Shown here in pieces: positions 27,430 through 36,828 of a stretch of 64,000 nucleotides of DNA (position 1 is its first letter; each line of letters starts with the position of its first letter). Under the pieces are notes generated by a model, which was not told the origin of the DNA, ran no database searches, and saw only the letters and a program-made list of their open reading frames with translations. The stretch comes from an uncultured Scytonema sp. (GTDB lineage: Bacteria; Cyanobacteriota; Cyanobacteriia; Cyanobacteriales; Nostocaceae): the NCBI GenBank assembly GCA_937873135.1, contig CALMVQ010000191.1:23260-87259 (forward strand), given 5' to 3'. The translations under genes were made by a program, and so were the position numbers.

Positions 27430-27770
27430 TCGGTCGTGAGAATTATTTTTTGAATGAACCACAAGGCAGTAAGCTCGTAAGCTAGCACAGAACGGCGGAA
27501 ATAAACCACCCATCTGAAATAGGTAAAAAGCTTACAAAGTAGGTGTTCAAACTTTTTACTTTTTACTTTTTACTTTTTACTTTTGCCTTGTTGTACTAGT
27601 GCTCTCATGAGTCTTTCCCACGACACCCAGACGACTGGCGCTCTTGTTTCCCCGGCAGTCTCGCCCCTGCCGCGTCAAGAATTTTGAATGAACCGTTCCT
27701 GTAAAGAAACAGAGAGAATCTTACGAATCATTTAGCACTGCTATAGCTCTAAAAATTATATAGGAATCAG
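27430..27770. repeat. Dispersed repeat (TTTTTTGAATGAACC family), interrupted copy
   Basis: The start (CGTGAGAATTATTTTTTGAA, 27434-27453) and the end (AGAGAGAATCTTACG...ACTGCTATAG, near 27710-27746) correspond to the start and end of a shorter version at 47111-47241. The middle here holds the heptamer-rich MITE-like element at 27481-27600, which looks like an insertion into the older repeat. No reading frame is present. Confidence 0.5.
27481..27600. mobile_element. MITE-like element with TTTTTAC heptamers, copy 1
   Basis: It shares GGCGGAAATAAACCACCCAT and then CTGAAATAG, a run of TTTTTAC heptamers and CTTTTGCCTTGTTGTACTAG with 31818-31929. The ends here (GCTAGCACA and TGTACTAGT) are partly degenerate inverted repeats. 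It lies between the Wzm-like and Wzt-like genes. Confidence 0.6.
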
Positions 27771-27774
27771 GGAG

Positions 27775-29070
27775 ATGTCAAATACTGTTATTAAGGTGGA
27801 AAATTTAGCTAAAAAGTACGTTCTTGGATATCAGGAGGAAGGAATTTACAGTTATAAGACTTTTCGGGGAGCAATGACGGAAGCGGCAAAATCTCTGAAG
27901 AATGTTCTCAACCCTAATTTCAGAAAAGAAGTTGAGGACACCCGAAAGGAGTTTTGGGCGCTGAAAGATGTGTCTTTTGAGATTAAGCAGGGTGACAAAA
28001 TTGGCATTATTGGGCGCAATGGTGCTGGAAAATCAACACTTCTCAAAGTTCTCAGTAGAATTACTGAGCCTACGCGTGGCTCAGTCCGGATCAAAGGGCG
28101 AGTTGCTAGTTTATTGGAAGTTGGTACGGGTTTTCACCCAGAACTAACTGGCAGAGAGAACATTTTTCTGAATGGTGCAATTCTGGGGATGAGTAAAGTT
28201 GAAATTCAACGCAAGTTTGATGAGATTGTCGAGTTTTCGGAGATTGAAAAGTTTTTAGATACCCCAGTTAAGCGCTATTCTTCTGGTATGTATGTGCGTT
28301 TGGCTTTTGCTGTAGCTGCTCACTTAGAACCAGAAATATTGATTGTAGATGAAGTGTTAGCAGTAGGGGATGCTACTTTCCAGAAAAAATGCCTTGGCAA
28401 AATGGGAGAGGTTGCAGAAGGTGGTCGGACAATCATATTTGTTAGCCATAATATGCAAGCAGTCAGGCGGTTGTGTTCTCAAGCAATTTATCTAGAAAAG
28501 GGAATTAGCAAGACAATTAACAATGTTGAAGATGCAATCCAACGCTATTCTGCTCAATCTTCTACGTCCAACTTTGATATTAACCTAGATTTGCTGCGGA
28601 GAACAAATAGTGAATTTGGACAAAAGGCTCGTTTACTTCGGATTCGGTTAGCCCCAGAAACTAGTCTTAGCTATGGGCAACCAATAGAACTCATCTTTAC
28701 TATTCAGTGTTTTCGTGAAGTATCAGATTTAGCTATTGGAATTGGTTTTGATACTGTAGATGGTAATAGAGTCATGACTCTTGACTCCGATCACGACCAA
28801 CCTACATTAGAGTTACCAATTGGTATCCACGAAGTTCACTTTTATATAGATAGAAATCCACTGCATCCAAATGTCTATTCATTATCTATGGCAATACATT
28901 CAAATACTTATCCTTTAGATGCTGTTGCTGGTACCTTGACTTGGGAAGTTAGTTCTGGACCGACAGACTTAGTAGGCGATAGAGGTTATGGCGCTTGTCG
29001 TTTACCAGTTCAGGTGACTGTCGCTCCTCCATTGCATGAGCCATCATACACAGCAAACTTAAAGATGTAA
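27775..29070 (+). CDS. Polysaccharide export ABC ATPase with C-terminal Wzt carbohydrate-binding domain
   Basis: A 431-residue protein. Walker A is GRNGAGKST (80-88), the signature YSSGM (168-172), Walker B ILIVDE (188-193) and the switch His lies in FVSHNMQ. About 60 residues precede Walker A, including an insertion (SYKTFRGAMTEAAKSL) typical of Wzt/TagH proteins. Residues 270-425 form a beta-rich extension of the Wzt C-terminal type, which in E. coli O8/O9a recognises the capped glycan end before export. Together with the permease at 26583 this is a complete ABC-dependent exporter. Confidence 0.92.
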   Translation: MSNTVIKVENLAKKYVLGYQEEGIYSYKTFRGAMTEAAKSLKNVLNPNFRKEVEDTRKEFWALKDVSFEIKQGDKIGIIGRNGAGKSTLLKVLSRITEPTRGSVRIKGRVASLLEVGTGFHPELTGRENIFLNGAILGMSKVEIQRKFDEIVEFSEIEKFLDTPVKRYSSGMYVRLAFAVAAHLEPEILIVDEVLAVGDATFQKKCLGKMGEVAEGGRTIIFVSHNMQAVRRLCSQAIYLEKGISKTINNVEDAIQRYSAQSSTSNFDINLDLLRRTNSEFGQKARLLRIRLAPETSLSYGQPIELIFTIQCFREVSDLAIGIGFDTVDGNRVMTLDSDHDQPTLELPIGIHEVHFYIDRNPLHPNVYSLSMAIHSNTYPLDAVAGTLTWEVSSGPTDLVGDRGYGACRLPVQVTVAPPLHEPSYTANLKM

Positions 29071-29216
29071 ACTAAAACTTCTCTTTCTTCTCTTGGTGTG
29101 GCAGTTAAATCCGTGATTAGAAGTTATCTGATCGCAAAGCTTGAAAATGTATTGAACAAACCCTAGAGAACACAGGCGAAGAAGAAGAGCTTTTACCTGA
29201 TTGCTGATGAAGAATT

Positions 29217-30506
29217 ATGAAAATTGTTTATGACATATCAGTTTTAGCATACGGTCATTATTTCAATGCGAAGGCGGGAATCTTTAGAGCCGTTGAAAAT
29301 TTAGCTTACGAACTGAAGAACGCAAAAGAGTGTGACCTATTTTTCTACGTCAGTGGAGATGCTTATAACATATTTACCGCTCTCAACTACCTTGAGTCTA
29401 ATCCAGAGTTGGTAACAGTACCTCTATTTCACAAAAACTGGAAGTTGAGACGAAGTCTTAACGATACTCTGTGCTTCCTCAATTCCAAAATTGATACTAC
29501 CTCAAAACTACAGAAAATACCGCTACAAGCTTTTAGGAAAATAGTGATTGATGTTGTTCGTCGGACGGAAGTCTTTTCTGAACGAATTGATGCTAAAAGT
29601 TTGGCAGAATTTGATATATATCACTCGCCTTTCTATGCAATACCGCCACAAGTTAGAGAAACAAGTCATATAAAAAAGTTTCTCACAGTGAATGATATGA
29701 TTCCATTTTTGTACCCAGAGTTTTTTGAAGGTAGTCAACAAAATATTGATAATGTTGTACAAGCATTAAAAAGTCTAGACTTGGACTCATGGGTTTTATG
29801 TATATCTCAATCGACTAAAAACGATTTGTGCAACTACTCAAAAAATATCGCCCCAGAAAGGATTTTTGTAACTCCCTTAGCAGCATCACAACTTTTCTAT
29901 CACTGCTCGGATGCTCAAAAGATTGAAGCGACTCGTCGCAAATATAATATTCCGAATGCACCATATATTCTTAGTTTAGGTACACTAGAACCTAGAAAAA
30001 ATGTTGTTCAGACAATCCGATGTTTTATCAAACTAGTTGAACAGCAAAATATTAAAGATCTATATCTGGTATTAGCTGGAGCAAAAGGTTGGAGCTACGA
30101 GAAAATTTTTGCAGAAATTTCCAGCAATCATAATTTGAAAGACAAAATTATTGTTACAGGCTATGTCGCTGATGAAGATTTAGCGCCACTCTATAGTGGT
30201 GCGCTTGCTTTTGTTTATCCCTCATTTTACGAGGGCTTTGGTTTACCACCTTTAGAAGCTATGCAATGTGGTATTCCCGTTATCACCTCAAACACTTCCT
30301 CCTTACCTGAGGTTGTTGGTGATGCTGGAATTATGCTTGCTCCCAAAGATGTTGATGGACTGTGTCACAGTATGTTTGAGCTCTATAGCAATCTCTCTTT
30401 ACGTCAGTCTCTGGCTGATAAATCTCTAGAACAGGCAAAAAAATTTAGTTGGGAGAAATGCACTTCTTCAACGATCGCTGCCTACAAAACTGCTTTATCT
30501 ACCTAA
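29217..30506 (+). CDS. Family 4 glycosyltransferase
   Basis: A 429-residue GT-B enzyme. It starts [20 protein letters not shown], the N-terminus seen in GT4 mannosyltransferases of export loci. The donor domain has [23 protein letters not shown] and the EX7E motif in [19 protein letters not shown]. Placement after the Wzt-like gene fits elongation or capping of the exported chain (inference). It is 24 bases from the next GT4 gene. Confidence 0.9.
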   Translation: MKIVYDISVLAYGHYFNAKAGIFRAVENLAYELKNAKECDLFFYVSGDAYNIFTALNYLESNPELVTVPLFHKNWKLRRSLNDTLCFLNSKIDTTSKLQKIPLQAFRKIVIDVVRRTEVFSERIDAKSLAEFDIYHSPFYAIPPQVRETSHIKKFLTVNDMIPFLYPEFFEGSQQNIDNVVQALKSLDLDSWVLCISQSTKNDLCNYSKNIAPERIFVTPLAASQLFYHCSDAQKIEATRRKYNIPNAPYILSLGTLEPRKNVVQTIRCFIKLVEQQNIKDLYLVLAGAKGWSYEKIFAEISSNHNLKDKIIVTGYVADEDLAPLYSGALAFVYPSFYEGFGLPPLEAMQCGIPVITSNTSSLPEVVGDAGIMLAPKDVDGLCHSMFELYSNLSLRQSLADKSLEQAKKFSWEKCTSSTIAAYKTALST

Positions 30507-30530
30507 ATATCAGGTACAAAAATCGAAATT

Positions 30531-31814
30531 ATGAGAATTGCAATTTGGCATAACTTACCTAGTGGAGGCGGCAAAAGAGCTTTATATTATCATGTCCTCG
30601 GTTTGTTAGAGCGCGGTCATACCTTGGAATCTTGGTGTCCGCCAACAGCAGATCGAACTTATTTGTCACTAAGCAATATTATTAAAGAAAATATAGTCCC
30701 ACTTCATCAACCTGTAGAAAAGTCGGGTTTGGTGGGCAACATTTTGAGTCCCTATCAAAGAATTGTTGATAGAATTCGGGCGCTGGAGCAACACTGTCAA
30801 CAGTGTGCTGATGAAATTAATCGTGGTGATTTTGACATACTTTTTGCAAATTCCTGTTGTTTTTTTCGGACTTCAGCAATTGGTCGATATGTCAATATAC
30901 CAAAAGTTATTTATTTAGGAGAACCTAATCGATGGTTGTATGAAGCCATGCCGCAATTACCTTGGTTAGCTTTACCTTCAATCAAAGCCTGGTGGTCTTC
31001 ACCTAAATATTTACAGGCGTTTTTAAACAACCTGATTGAAGTCCAGGGAATTCGAGTGCAAGCTCGTGAAGAGTTATACAATATCCAAGCCTTTGATTTA
31101 ATTCTTGTCAATTCTCTTTTCAGTCGTGAAAGTGTTTGCAGAACTTATGGCTTAGACTCCAAGGTTTGTTATTTGGGAATTGATAGCGACATGTTCAAAC
31201 CGTTGAATTTACCACGAGAGAATATAGTTGTTGGTTTGGGATCGATTTATATTGGAAAGGGTCTGGAACGAGCAGTTCACGCTATTGCCACAATAGAGAA
31301 AGATCGAAGACCTTCTTTAATTTGGATTGGCAATTTCTCAGAAGCAAGTTATCAGCATCAAATTGCTCAACTTGCACTCTCTCTAGAGGTTTATTTTGTC
31401 ACTAAAGTCAATATTTCCGATTCGGAAGTGGTCAATCTACTTAACCAAGCCTCGGTAATGATTTACACGCCAGTATTAGAACCCTTTGGTTTGGCACCCC
31501 TGGAAGCTAATGCCTGTGAAACTCCTGTGGTGGCGATCGCCGAAGGTGGAGTCAGAGAAAGCATCAAAGATGGCATTAACGGTTTTTTAATTAACAATAA
31601 TAATCCCGTGGAAATCGGTCAGGCAATTTCAAGATTGCTTTGTGATCGCGAATTAGCCCATCGAATAGGTAAGCAAGCAAGAAGCTACGTTTTAGAAAAA
31701 TGGAGTCTGGAGAAAGCAATTGACCAACTTGAGGAATATCTCCACCAGACAAGAGTCAAAAGAATTTTTTCGCATACAACCACACCAAAAACTGTACAGG
31801 CGGGTTTCATCTAG
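30531..31814 (+). CDS. Family 4 glycosyltransferase
   Basis: A 427-residue GT-B protein. The N-terminus IAIWHNLPSGGGKRALYYHV carries the GGG loop. The donor domain has VVGLGSIYIGKGLERAV and the EX7E motif in LEPFGLAPLEANACETPVVA. Its sugar specificity is unknown. It is translated closely after the preceding GT4 gene. The final residues run to within four bases of a MITE-like element, whose insertion may have affected the downstream transcript. Confidence 0.88.
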   Translation: MRIAIWHNLPSGGGKRALYYHVLGLLERGHTLESWCPPTADRTYLSLSNIIKENIVPLHQPVEKSGLVGNILSPYQRIVDRIRALEQHCQQCADEINRGDFDILFANSCCFFRTSAIGRYVNIPKVIYLGEPNRWLYEAMPQLPWLALPSIKAWWSSPKYLQAFLNNLIEVQGIRVQAREELYNIQAFDLILVNSLFSRESVCRTYGLDSKVCYLGIDSDMFKPLNLPRENIVVGLGSIYIGKGLERAVHAIATIEKDRRPSLIWIGNFSEASYQHQIAQLALSLEVYFVTKVNISDSEVVNLLNQASVMIYTPVLEPFGLAPLEANACETPVVAIAEGGVRESIKDGINGFLINNNNPVEIGQAISRLLCDRELAHRIGKQARSYVLEKWSLEKAIDQLEEYLHQTRVKRIFSHTTTPKTVQAGFI

Positions 31815-31817
31815 ATA

Positions 31818-31929
31818 ACTAGTACAGATCGGCGGAAATAAACCACCCATCTGAAATAGTTAAAACCCTTACAAAATAAGGTTCTTTCTTTTTACTTTTT
31901 ACTTTTTACTTTTGCCTTGTTGTACTAGT
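31818..31929. mobile_element. MITE-like element with TTTTTAC heptamers, copy 2
   Basis: Perfect 9-base terminal inverted repeats, ACTAGTACA (31818-31826) and TGTACTAGT (31921-31929), enclose a sequence that closely matches 27481-27600. A TTTTTAC heptamer run lies at about 31890-31912. It is 112 bases long and non-coding. Confidence 0.65.
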
Positions 31930-31991
31930 CAGCCGAAAAGATCCCTTTATTAAACCCGTCCCTACCAACAACAAACAATTAACAATTAACT

Positions 31992-33110
31992 ATGGAAACT
32001 CGTCTCATTGCTTTTTATCTTCCGCAATATCACCCAATTCCAGAAAATGATGAGTGGTGGGGTAAAGGTTTTACAGAGTGGACTAACGTTACCAAGGCGA
32101 AACCTTTGTTTCGAGGGCACTATCAACCTCACTTACCTGCAGATTTAGGATTCTATGATCTCCGAGTGCCAGAAACCCGCATTCATCAAGCAGAAATAGC
32201 GCGTGCGTATGGTATTGAAGGATTCTGTTACTGGCATTACTGGTTTGGTAACGGTAGACGTATCTTGGAAAGACCGTTTAACGAAGTTCTTAAGTCGAAG
32301 CAACCTAATTTTCCCTTTTGCCTGGGATGGGCAAACGAGACATGGACGGGAATATGGCACGGTAGCCCAAACAAGATTTTGATGAAGCAAACTTATCCAG
32401 GCAAAGAAGATTATAAAGCTCACTTTTACAGTTTACTCCCTGCTTTTACAGATGAGAGGTGTATCAAAATAGATGGTAAACCGATCTTTGTCGTGTTCAG
32501 ACCAGATAAATTGCCAGATTCCAAGGAGTTTACTGATTGCTGGCGTGAATTAGCCTTAGAAGTCGGACTTTCTGGTATTTATTTTATAGGTATGGCAGGA
32601 AGTGAACTTTGGGAGTACGAAAGAGAAGGATTTGATGCTTTCACTCTGCATATTCCTGGAGATATTTTAGGTCGCATCCCTCGAAGTCTTGCTGACAAAG
32701 TTTGCTATAAAATTACGAGAAAAAACTTTAGGGAGTTTTTGCGAGACACCTTTTCTATTCCCAGAACATATGACTACCGTCAGATCGTTCAATATGCTTT
32801 TCCGCAAGTCCCTCCCAACAGAAAGTTCTTCCCTTGCGTAATTCCAAATTGGGATAATACCCCACGAAGTGGTGTGAATGGAGTCGTCTTTCAAAATTCA
32901 ACTCCTGAGCTTTTTAGAAGTCAATTGAGAAATGGACTAGCAATAGCTTCAAGTCAAAAGCCGGAAGAAAGATTAATCTTTATTAAGTCTTGGAATGAGT
33001 GGGCAGAAGGTAATTATCTTGAACCAGATCGAGAACATGGAACCGCTTATCTTGAAGTGGTCGCTGAAGTATTATCTAGCTCATCTGAATTGCTAAGTGC
33101 CACATCTTGA
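31992..33110 (+). CDS. WbsX-like / GH99-related protein
   Basis: A 372-residue protein matching the WbsX group (glycosyltransferase WbsX / GH99-like domain). It has RLIAFYLPQYHPIPENDEWW, GFTEWTNVTKAKPLF, GFCYWHYWFGNGRRIL and the late FIKSWNEWAEGNYLEPD, all hallmark aromatic and acidic stretches. WbsX members sit in O-antigen loci and are predicted to act on the glycan, either as transferase or as an endo-mannosidase-like hydrolase; activity is rarely shown. The ATG is preceded by AACAATTAACAATTAAC repeats instead of a ribosome binding site. It is followed nine bases later by a GT4 gene. Confidence 0.85.
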   Translation: METRLIAFYLPQYHPIPENDEWWGKGFTEWTNVTKAKPLFRGHYQPHLPADLGFYDLRVPETRIHQAEIARAYGIEGFCYWHYWFGNGRRILERPFNEVLKSKQPNFPFCLGWANETWTGIWHGSPNKILMKQTYPGKEDYKAHFYSLLPAFTDERCIKIDGKPIFVVFRPDKLPDSKEFTDCWRELALEVGLSGIYFIGMAGSELWEYEREGFDAFTLHIPGDILGRIPRSLADKVCYKITRKNFREFLRDTFSIPRTYDYRQIVQYAFPQVPPNRKFFPCVIPNWDNTPRSGVNGVVFQNSTPELFRSQLRNGLAIASSQKPEERLIFIKSWNEWAEGNYLEPDREHGTAYLEVVAEVLSSSSELLSATS

Positions 33111-33119
33111 TGAAAACTT

Positions 33120-34406
33120 ATGAGCAAATCTGTCAAAGTCCAGATTATCAGTCGGAGTATTCTAGTTGAAAATACGAGCGGGAACTCTACATATATTTTG
33201 AGTTTTCTACGCTACTTGCGACAAGTAGGTTGTGAAATTGAGTATATACTCCTTGATTCATCATCTAATGGCAGATTTCCTTGGTATATCATTCCTTCTG
33301 CTTTGTTAAAACTTGCTAAGGTATCGGCTAAAAATCACTTGAGAATAGGTCGTGTTCTGGTGAGATTTAACTCAGTTTCAGATTTGCTGATTGAAACGTT
33401 GCGACCAGCATATGATCGCTTACCAATCACCTGGAAAAATATTTACCGTTCTGGGAGGGATAAACAACAACAACAGCCTAAACATCTTACGACCTCTCAA
33501 CCTTGGGATGTTCCGCTCACACCAGAGGAAATCGCTTTTGCCAATTCACGGTTTGTTAAATTTAACCCAGATGTGGCGATCGCTAATTACGCTTTTTTAG
33601 GAAGTATTTTAGACTCCCCTTTTTTAAACCACACAGTATTAAAAGTTATACTGACCCACGATGTACGTCATCAAAGATCTACTGGGTTAAAAGAATTAGG
33701 ACTTGTTTCTTTTGAGTCAGATTGGAGTCGGGAACGGGAAACTCAAGAGTTGTCTAAAGCTCAAGTCCTGTTAGCAATTCAGGAAGAAGATGCTCACCTT
33801 TTTAAGGAAATGGTTCCGCAATCTGAAGTCATTTGTCTGCCTATGTCGGTGGAATCTCACTCTCATACCGTCAAGCAAATCCCAGGTCGATGCTTATTTG
33901 TCGGTAGTGCCACAGATCACAACCACTACGGTCTTCAGTGGTTTCTAGAAAATGTATGGCCTCTTATTATACAGTTAATTCCTGATGGCAGCCTCCATGT
34001 ATGCGGTACTGTCTGTAACTTTGTTCAAGGAACTTTTCCAAATGTTCATCTTTTAGGAAGGGTGGAGGATTTGAAACCGGAATATGGTGCGGCGTCCGTT
34101 TGTTTAGTTCCCTTGCTAGCTGGGAGTGGGTTAAAGATTAAACTTGTGGAGGCAATGTCCTACAGTCGTGCTTGTGTTTCGACTAGTGTGGGTGTTCAAG
34201 GACTGCGTGAAATTGTCGGGAAAACGACTCTGGTGGCAGATACACCTGAAGATTTTGCCATGCATGTGCATACGCTTTTAAATAATCCAGATAAACGACG
34301 ATGGATGGAGGTACAAGCTTATGAGTTTGTGACACAAAAGCTTTCTCCGCAGGCCGTTTATCAGCCTTTTATGAATTACGTTTATCAGTACTTGCATTCA
34401 GGTTAA
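33120..34406 (+). CDS. Family 4-type glycosyltransferase
   Basis: A 428-residue protein with a GT-B layout. The donor domain has LFVGSATDHNHYGLQWFLENVWPLI, the opening of the Glyco_trans_1_4 type, followed by LHVCGTVCNF, VHLLGRVEDLKPEYGAASVCLVPLLAGSGLKIKLVEAMSYSRACVST. The GSGLK.K..EAM phrase replaces the EGFG...E form. The N-terminal acceptor domain is divergent. It is tightly spaced after the WbsX-like gene, so both probably act on the same glycan. Confidence 0.82.
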   Translation: MSKSVKVQIISRSILVENTSGNSTYILSFLRYLRQVGCEIEYILLDSSSNGRFPWYIIPSALLKLAKVSAKNHLRIGRVLVRFNSVSDLLIETLRPAYDRLPITWKNIYRSGRDKQQQQPKHLTTSQPWDVPLTPEEIAFANSRFVKFNPDVAIANYAFLGSILDSPFLNHTVLKVILTHDVRHQRSTGLKELGLVSFESDWSRERETQELSKAQVLLAIQEEDAHLFKEMVPQSEVICLPMSVESHSHTVKQIPGRCLFVGSATDHNHYGLQWFLENVWPLIIQLIPDGSLHVCGTVCNFVQGTFPNVHLLGRVEDLKPEYGAASVCLVPLLAGSGLKIKLVEAMSYSRACVSTSVGVQGLREIVGKTTLVADTPEDFAMHVHTLLNNPDKRRWMEVQAYEFVTQKLSPQAVYQPFMNYVYQYLHSG

Positions 34407-34426
34407 ATCTAAGGGAAGCAACAAGA

Positions 34427-34481
34427 CAAGGCAGTGCCTTGCTGAACCAGTCACTGTGAGTAGAAAACCCGCTCACAGTGA
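34427..34481. terminator. Two hairpins downstream of the GT4 gene
   Basis: CAAGGCAGTGCCTTG (34427-34441) is a perfect small palindrome. TCACTGTGAG (34451-34460) pairs perfectly with CTCACAGTGA (34472-34481). No T run follows, so these could be transcript-stabilising or terminator-like structures or part of a dispersed repeat. The remaining bases to 34652 share CCCCGGCAGTC with 27651-27661. Confidence 0.4.
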
Positions 34482-34652
34482 AGGAGTGAAAGGGTTCCCC
34501 GGCAGTCGCGCATCTGCTGCACCTTCGCCTTTCTTGCGTCTGGTCAAAGTAGCGTCTCCGATGAATGAGAAGAGAAGGACGCCAAGATAAAGATTCATAG
34601 AAGAAAGTTACATAACCATTTTGATGATCAACACTATACTAAAGGTATAAAT

Positions 34653-36488
34653 ATGAACATAGTAAGTAGAATACAGTTTCCACAGACGGATGTAGCTTCT
34701 GAGTTATATTTCAAGGTTGATAAGTCGTCTACAGATTTTTCTGCAAGTGTAGGCGCAGCTAGCCTTTGGCATCGCCAGGTTCCTCTACATCAAGGTAGTA
34801 CAATTTCTTTTAATACGTATTTTAACTCCTTTTATGAATCTTTTTATACAAAATATACAATTCTTAGCTCACTATACTATTTACTGAAGCTTGAGGGTGA
34901 TTTTGAAGTTGCTGTTTATCGAGATGAAGGGAGTAAAAAAGAGCTTCTTTTTTCTCATAAATTTGAGCAATGTCAATTATCTGATTACGTGAAGGTTTCT
35001 TTGCCAGAACTTCGGCAAGATCAAGAGGCAGGTCGAATTTATCTGGAAATAACTTGTTTGAGTGAGCAAGGTTTGTTTTCAGAAGGGTTACTTGTCACAG
35101 AACAAGAAAAGCAGAGAGATGTGTCATTTGGTATCATCACTTGCACTTTTAAGAAAGAATTTTATGTCAAAAAGACAGTGAATGCTATTTTACAAGATAG
35201 TTTATTACAGGATAAACAATTTAAAGTTTTTGTAGTGGATAATGGAAAAACTTTGAATGGAGGTGATTTTGAATCAGAAAAAGTGAAGCTTATTTCTAAT
35301 CGTAATGTAGGTGGCGCAGGGGGTTTTACGAAAGGATTAATTGAGGCGTTGCAGGAGGGAATTTATTCTCACTTTTTGTTTATGGATGACGATATAGAGT
35401 TAGATAGTGAAGTCATCTACAAACTTTTTTCGTTGTATGAGTATGCCAAGCAAGATTTCGCCATATCTGGCAGTATGCTAGATTTATACAAAAAGCATAT
35501 TCTGTATGAAGCAGGAGCAGTCTATAACAAATGTTTTGATAATACAGGAAATTTGCAATATTATCCGTTTGAAATTACTTCTCTCAAGCGGAATCTTGAT
35601 TTGAGAGATCCTTTAGTACTCAACTTACTATTGTCAGAAGATAATATAGATTACGGCTCGTTTTGGTTTTTTGCATTTTCTAAAGAAGTGATTGAGAGTA
35701 TTGGGTTGCCATTTCCATTCTTTATGAAAATAGACGATATAGAGTTTGGTTTACGAGTCAAACAATATCTTGATAATAGAATAGTAGCTTTTCCATCATT
35801 TGCTGTATGGCACGAACCATTTTATGCGAAGAAACCTGTTTGGGATGTTTACTATTGCACGCGAAATCAACTCATAACGAATTCAATTCATGATTCGCTG
35901 ACATACTTGAGGACGATAAAAATTTTAACTAAGTGTATTATTTATAACCTATTAAGGTTTGATTATAACTCTGCACAAATGTATGTCAAAGGTTTTAACG
36001 ATTATATGGAGGGTGCTAATTTTATTAGAAGTCATGACTCGGAAATTCTACATTCTAAGATTTTTGCAGACAGTAAAAGTTATAAGAGTCAATCTATAGT
36101 GACTAATTTAGAATTGAATGGGGAAGATTATCAAGTTACAAAAACAGGAAGACTGAAAAAAATATTTACATTATTAACACTTAATGGTCATTTACTGCCT
36201 AGATTTTTAATAAGTGATGAGAGTGCAGTTATTCGGCAGGGATTTACAGAACAGGACTCAGTTTGTAAAGCATTTGCTAAAAAAAGAATTATTTTTGTCA
36301 TGGAGAAGAATCCTCAATCTTATCAAAATGAACTAGATAACAAAGCAGGTATTAATATCTTATTAAGCTGGATAAAATCTGCCCTAAAAAGTCGTTTGAA
36401 ATGGTCTGCAATCAATGCAGAGTGGAAAAAAGCGACTCAGGAGTTGACTTCTATAAAATTTTGGCAGGATTACCTTGAACCTCATTAA
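34653..36488 (+). CDS. GlfT2-like galactofuranosyltransferase (GT2 family)
   Basis: A 611-residue protein. Residues 1-155 form a beta-rich N-terminal domain (HRQVPLHQGSTISFNTYFNSF) as in mycobacterial GlfT2. The GT-A core follows with FGIITCTFKKEFYVKKTVNAI, VFVVDNGKTL, NRNVGGAGGFTKGLIEAL and FLFMDDDIELDSEVI, the last carrying the metal-binding DDD. Then comes MKIDDIEFGLRVKQ and AVWHEPFYAKKP (the family's late acidic and His residues). These features match polymerising UDP-Galf transferases. UDP-galactopyranose mutase is encoded 340 bases downstream, which strongly supports this substrate. The gene is visibly more AT-rich than its neighbours, suggesting separate acquisition. Confidence 0.85.
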   Translation: MNIVSRIQFPQTDVASELYFKVDKSSTDFSASVGAASLWHRQVPLHQGSTISFNTYFNSFYESFYTKYTILSSLYYLLKLEGDFEVAVYRDEGSKKELLFSHKFEQCQLSDYVKVSLPELRQDQEAGRIYLEITCLSEQGLFSEGLLVTEQEKQRDVSFGIITCTFKKEFYVKKTVNAILQDSLLQDKQFKVFVVDNGKTLNGGDFESEKVKLISNRNVGGAGGFTKGLIEALQEGIYSHFLFMDDDIELDSEVIYKLFSLYEYAKQDFAISGSMLDLYKKHILYEAGAVYNKCFDNTGNLQYYPFEITSLKRNLDLRDPLVLNLLLSEDNIDYGSFWFFAFSKEVIESIGLPFPFFMKIDDIEFGLRVKQYLDNRIVAFPSFAVWHEPFYAKKPVWDVYYCTRNQLITNSIHDSLTYLRTIKILTKCIIYNLLRFDYNSAQMYVKGFNDYMEGANFIRSHDSEILHSKIFADSKSYKSQSIVTNLELNGEDYQVTKTGRLKKIFTLLTLNGHLLPRFLISDESAVIRQGFTEQDSVCKAFAKKRIIFVMEKNPQSYQNELDNKAGINILLSWIKSALKSRLKWSAINAEWKKATQELTSIKFWQDYLEPH

Positions 36489-36651
36489 GGAGAACAGGGC
36501 GATACGGCTTAAGCCGTTGCCAAGGGCATCGCGGCGGAATTTTTGTCCAAATTTAATTAAAAAAACATACTAAGTTAATCGGCACAAATCAACGTAGGGG
36601 CGAACGGCTGTTCGCCCTCTTAAGGAAAAGTTCGCCCTTTTAAGGAAAATA

Positions 36652-36725
36652 GTAGGTTGGGTTGAATGAAGTGAAACCCAACAAACCGTGAAAAATGTTG
36701 GGTGAGGTTCCTCAACCCAACCTAC
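36652..36725. repeat. GTAGGTTGGGTT inverted-repeat element
   Basis: GTAGGTTGGGTTGA (36652-36665) is perfectly complementary to TCAACCCAACCTAC (36712-36725). The interior (AAACCCAACAAACC...TGTTGGGT) is also self-complementary. This is the kind of small mobile palindrome frequent in cyanobacteria. A second unit with GCGAACGGCTGTTCGC lies just before it (36599-36614). No gene is seen in the 340-base gap 36489-36828. Confidence 0.65.
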
Positions 36726-36828
36726 GCAGATGAAGGGTTTTTGGCGCTAACAGCAACCGTATTAATTCATAGAGAGTGAACACTGCTGTAATACAAATTT
36801 CATAATTCATATAAGTGAGGAAGGTTGC

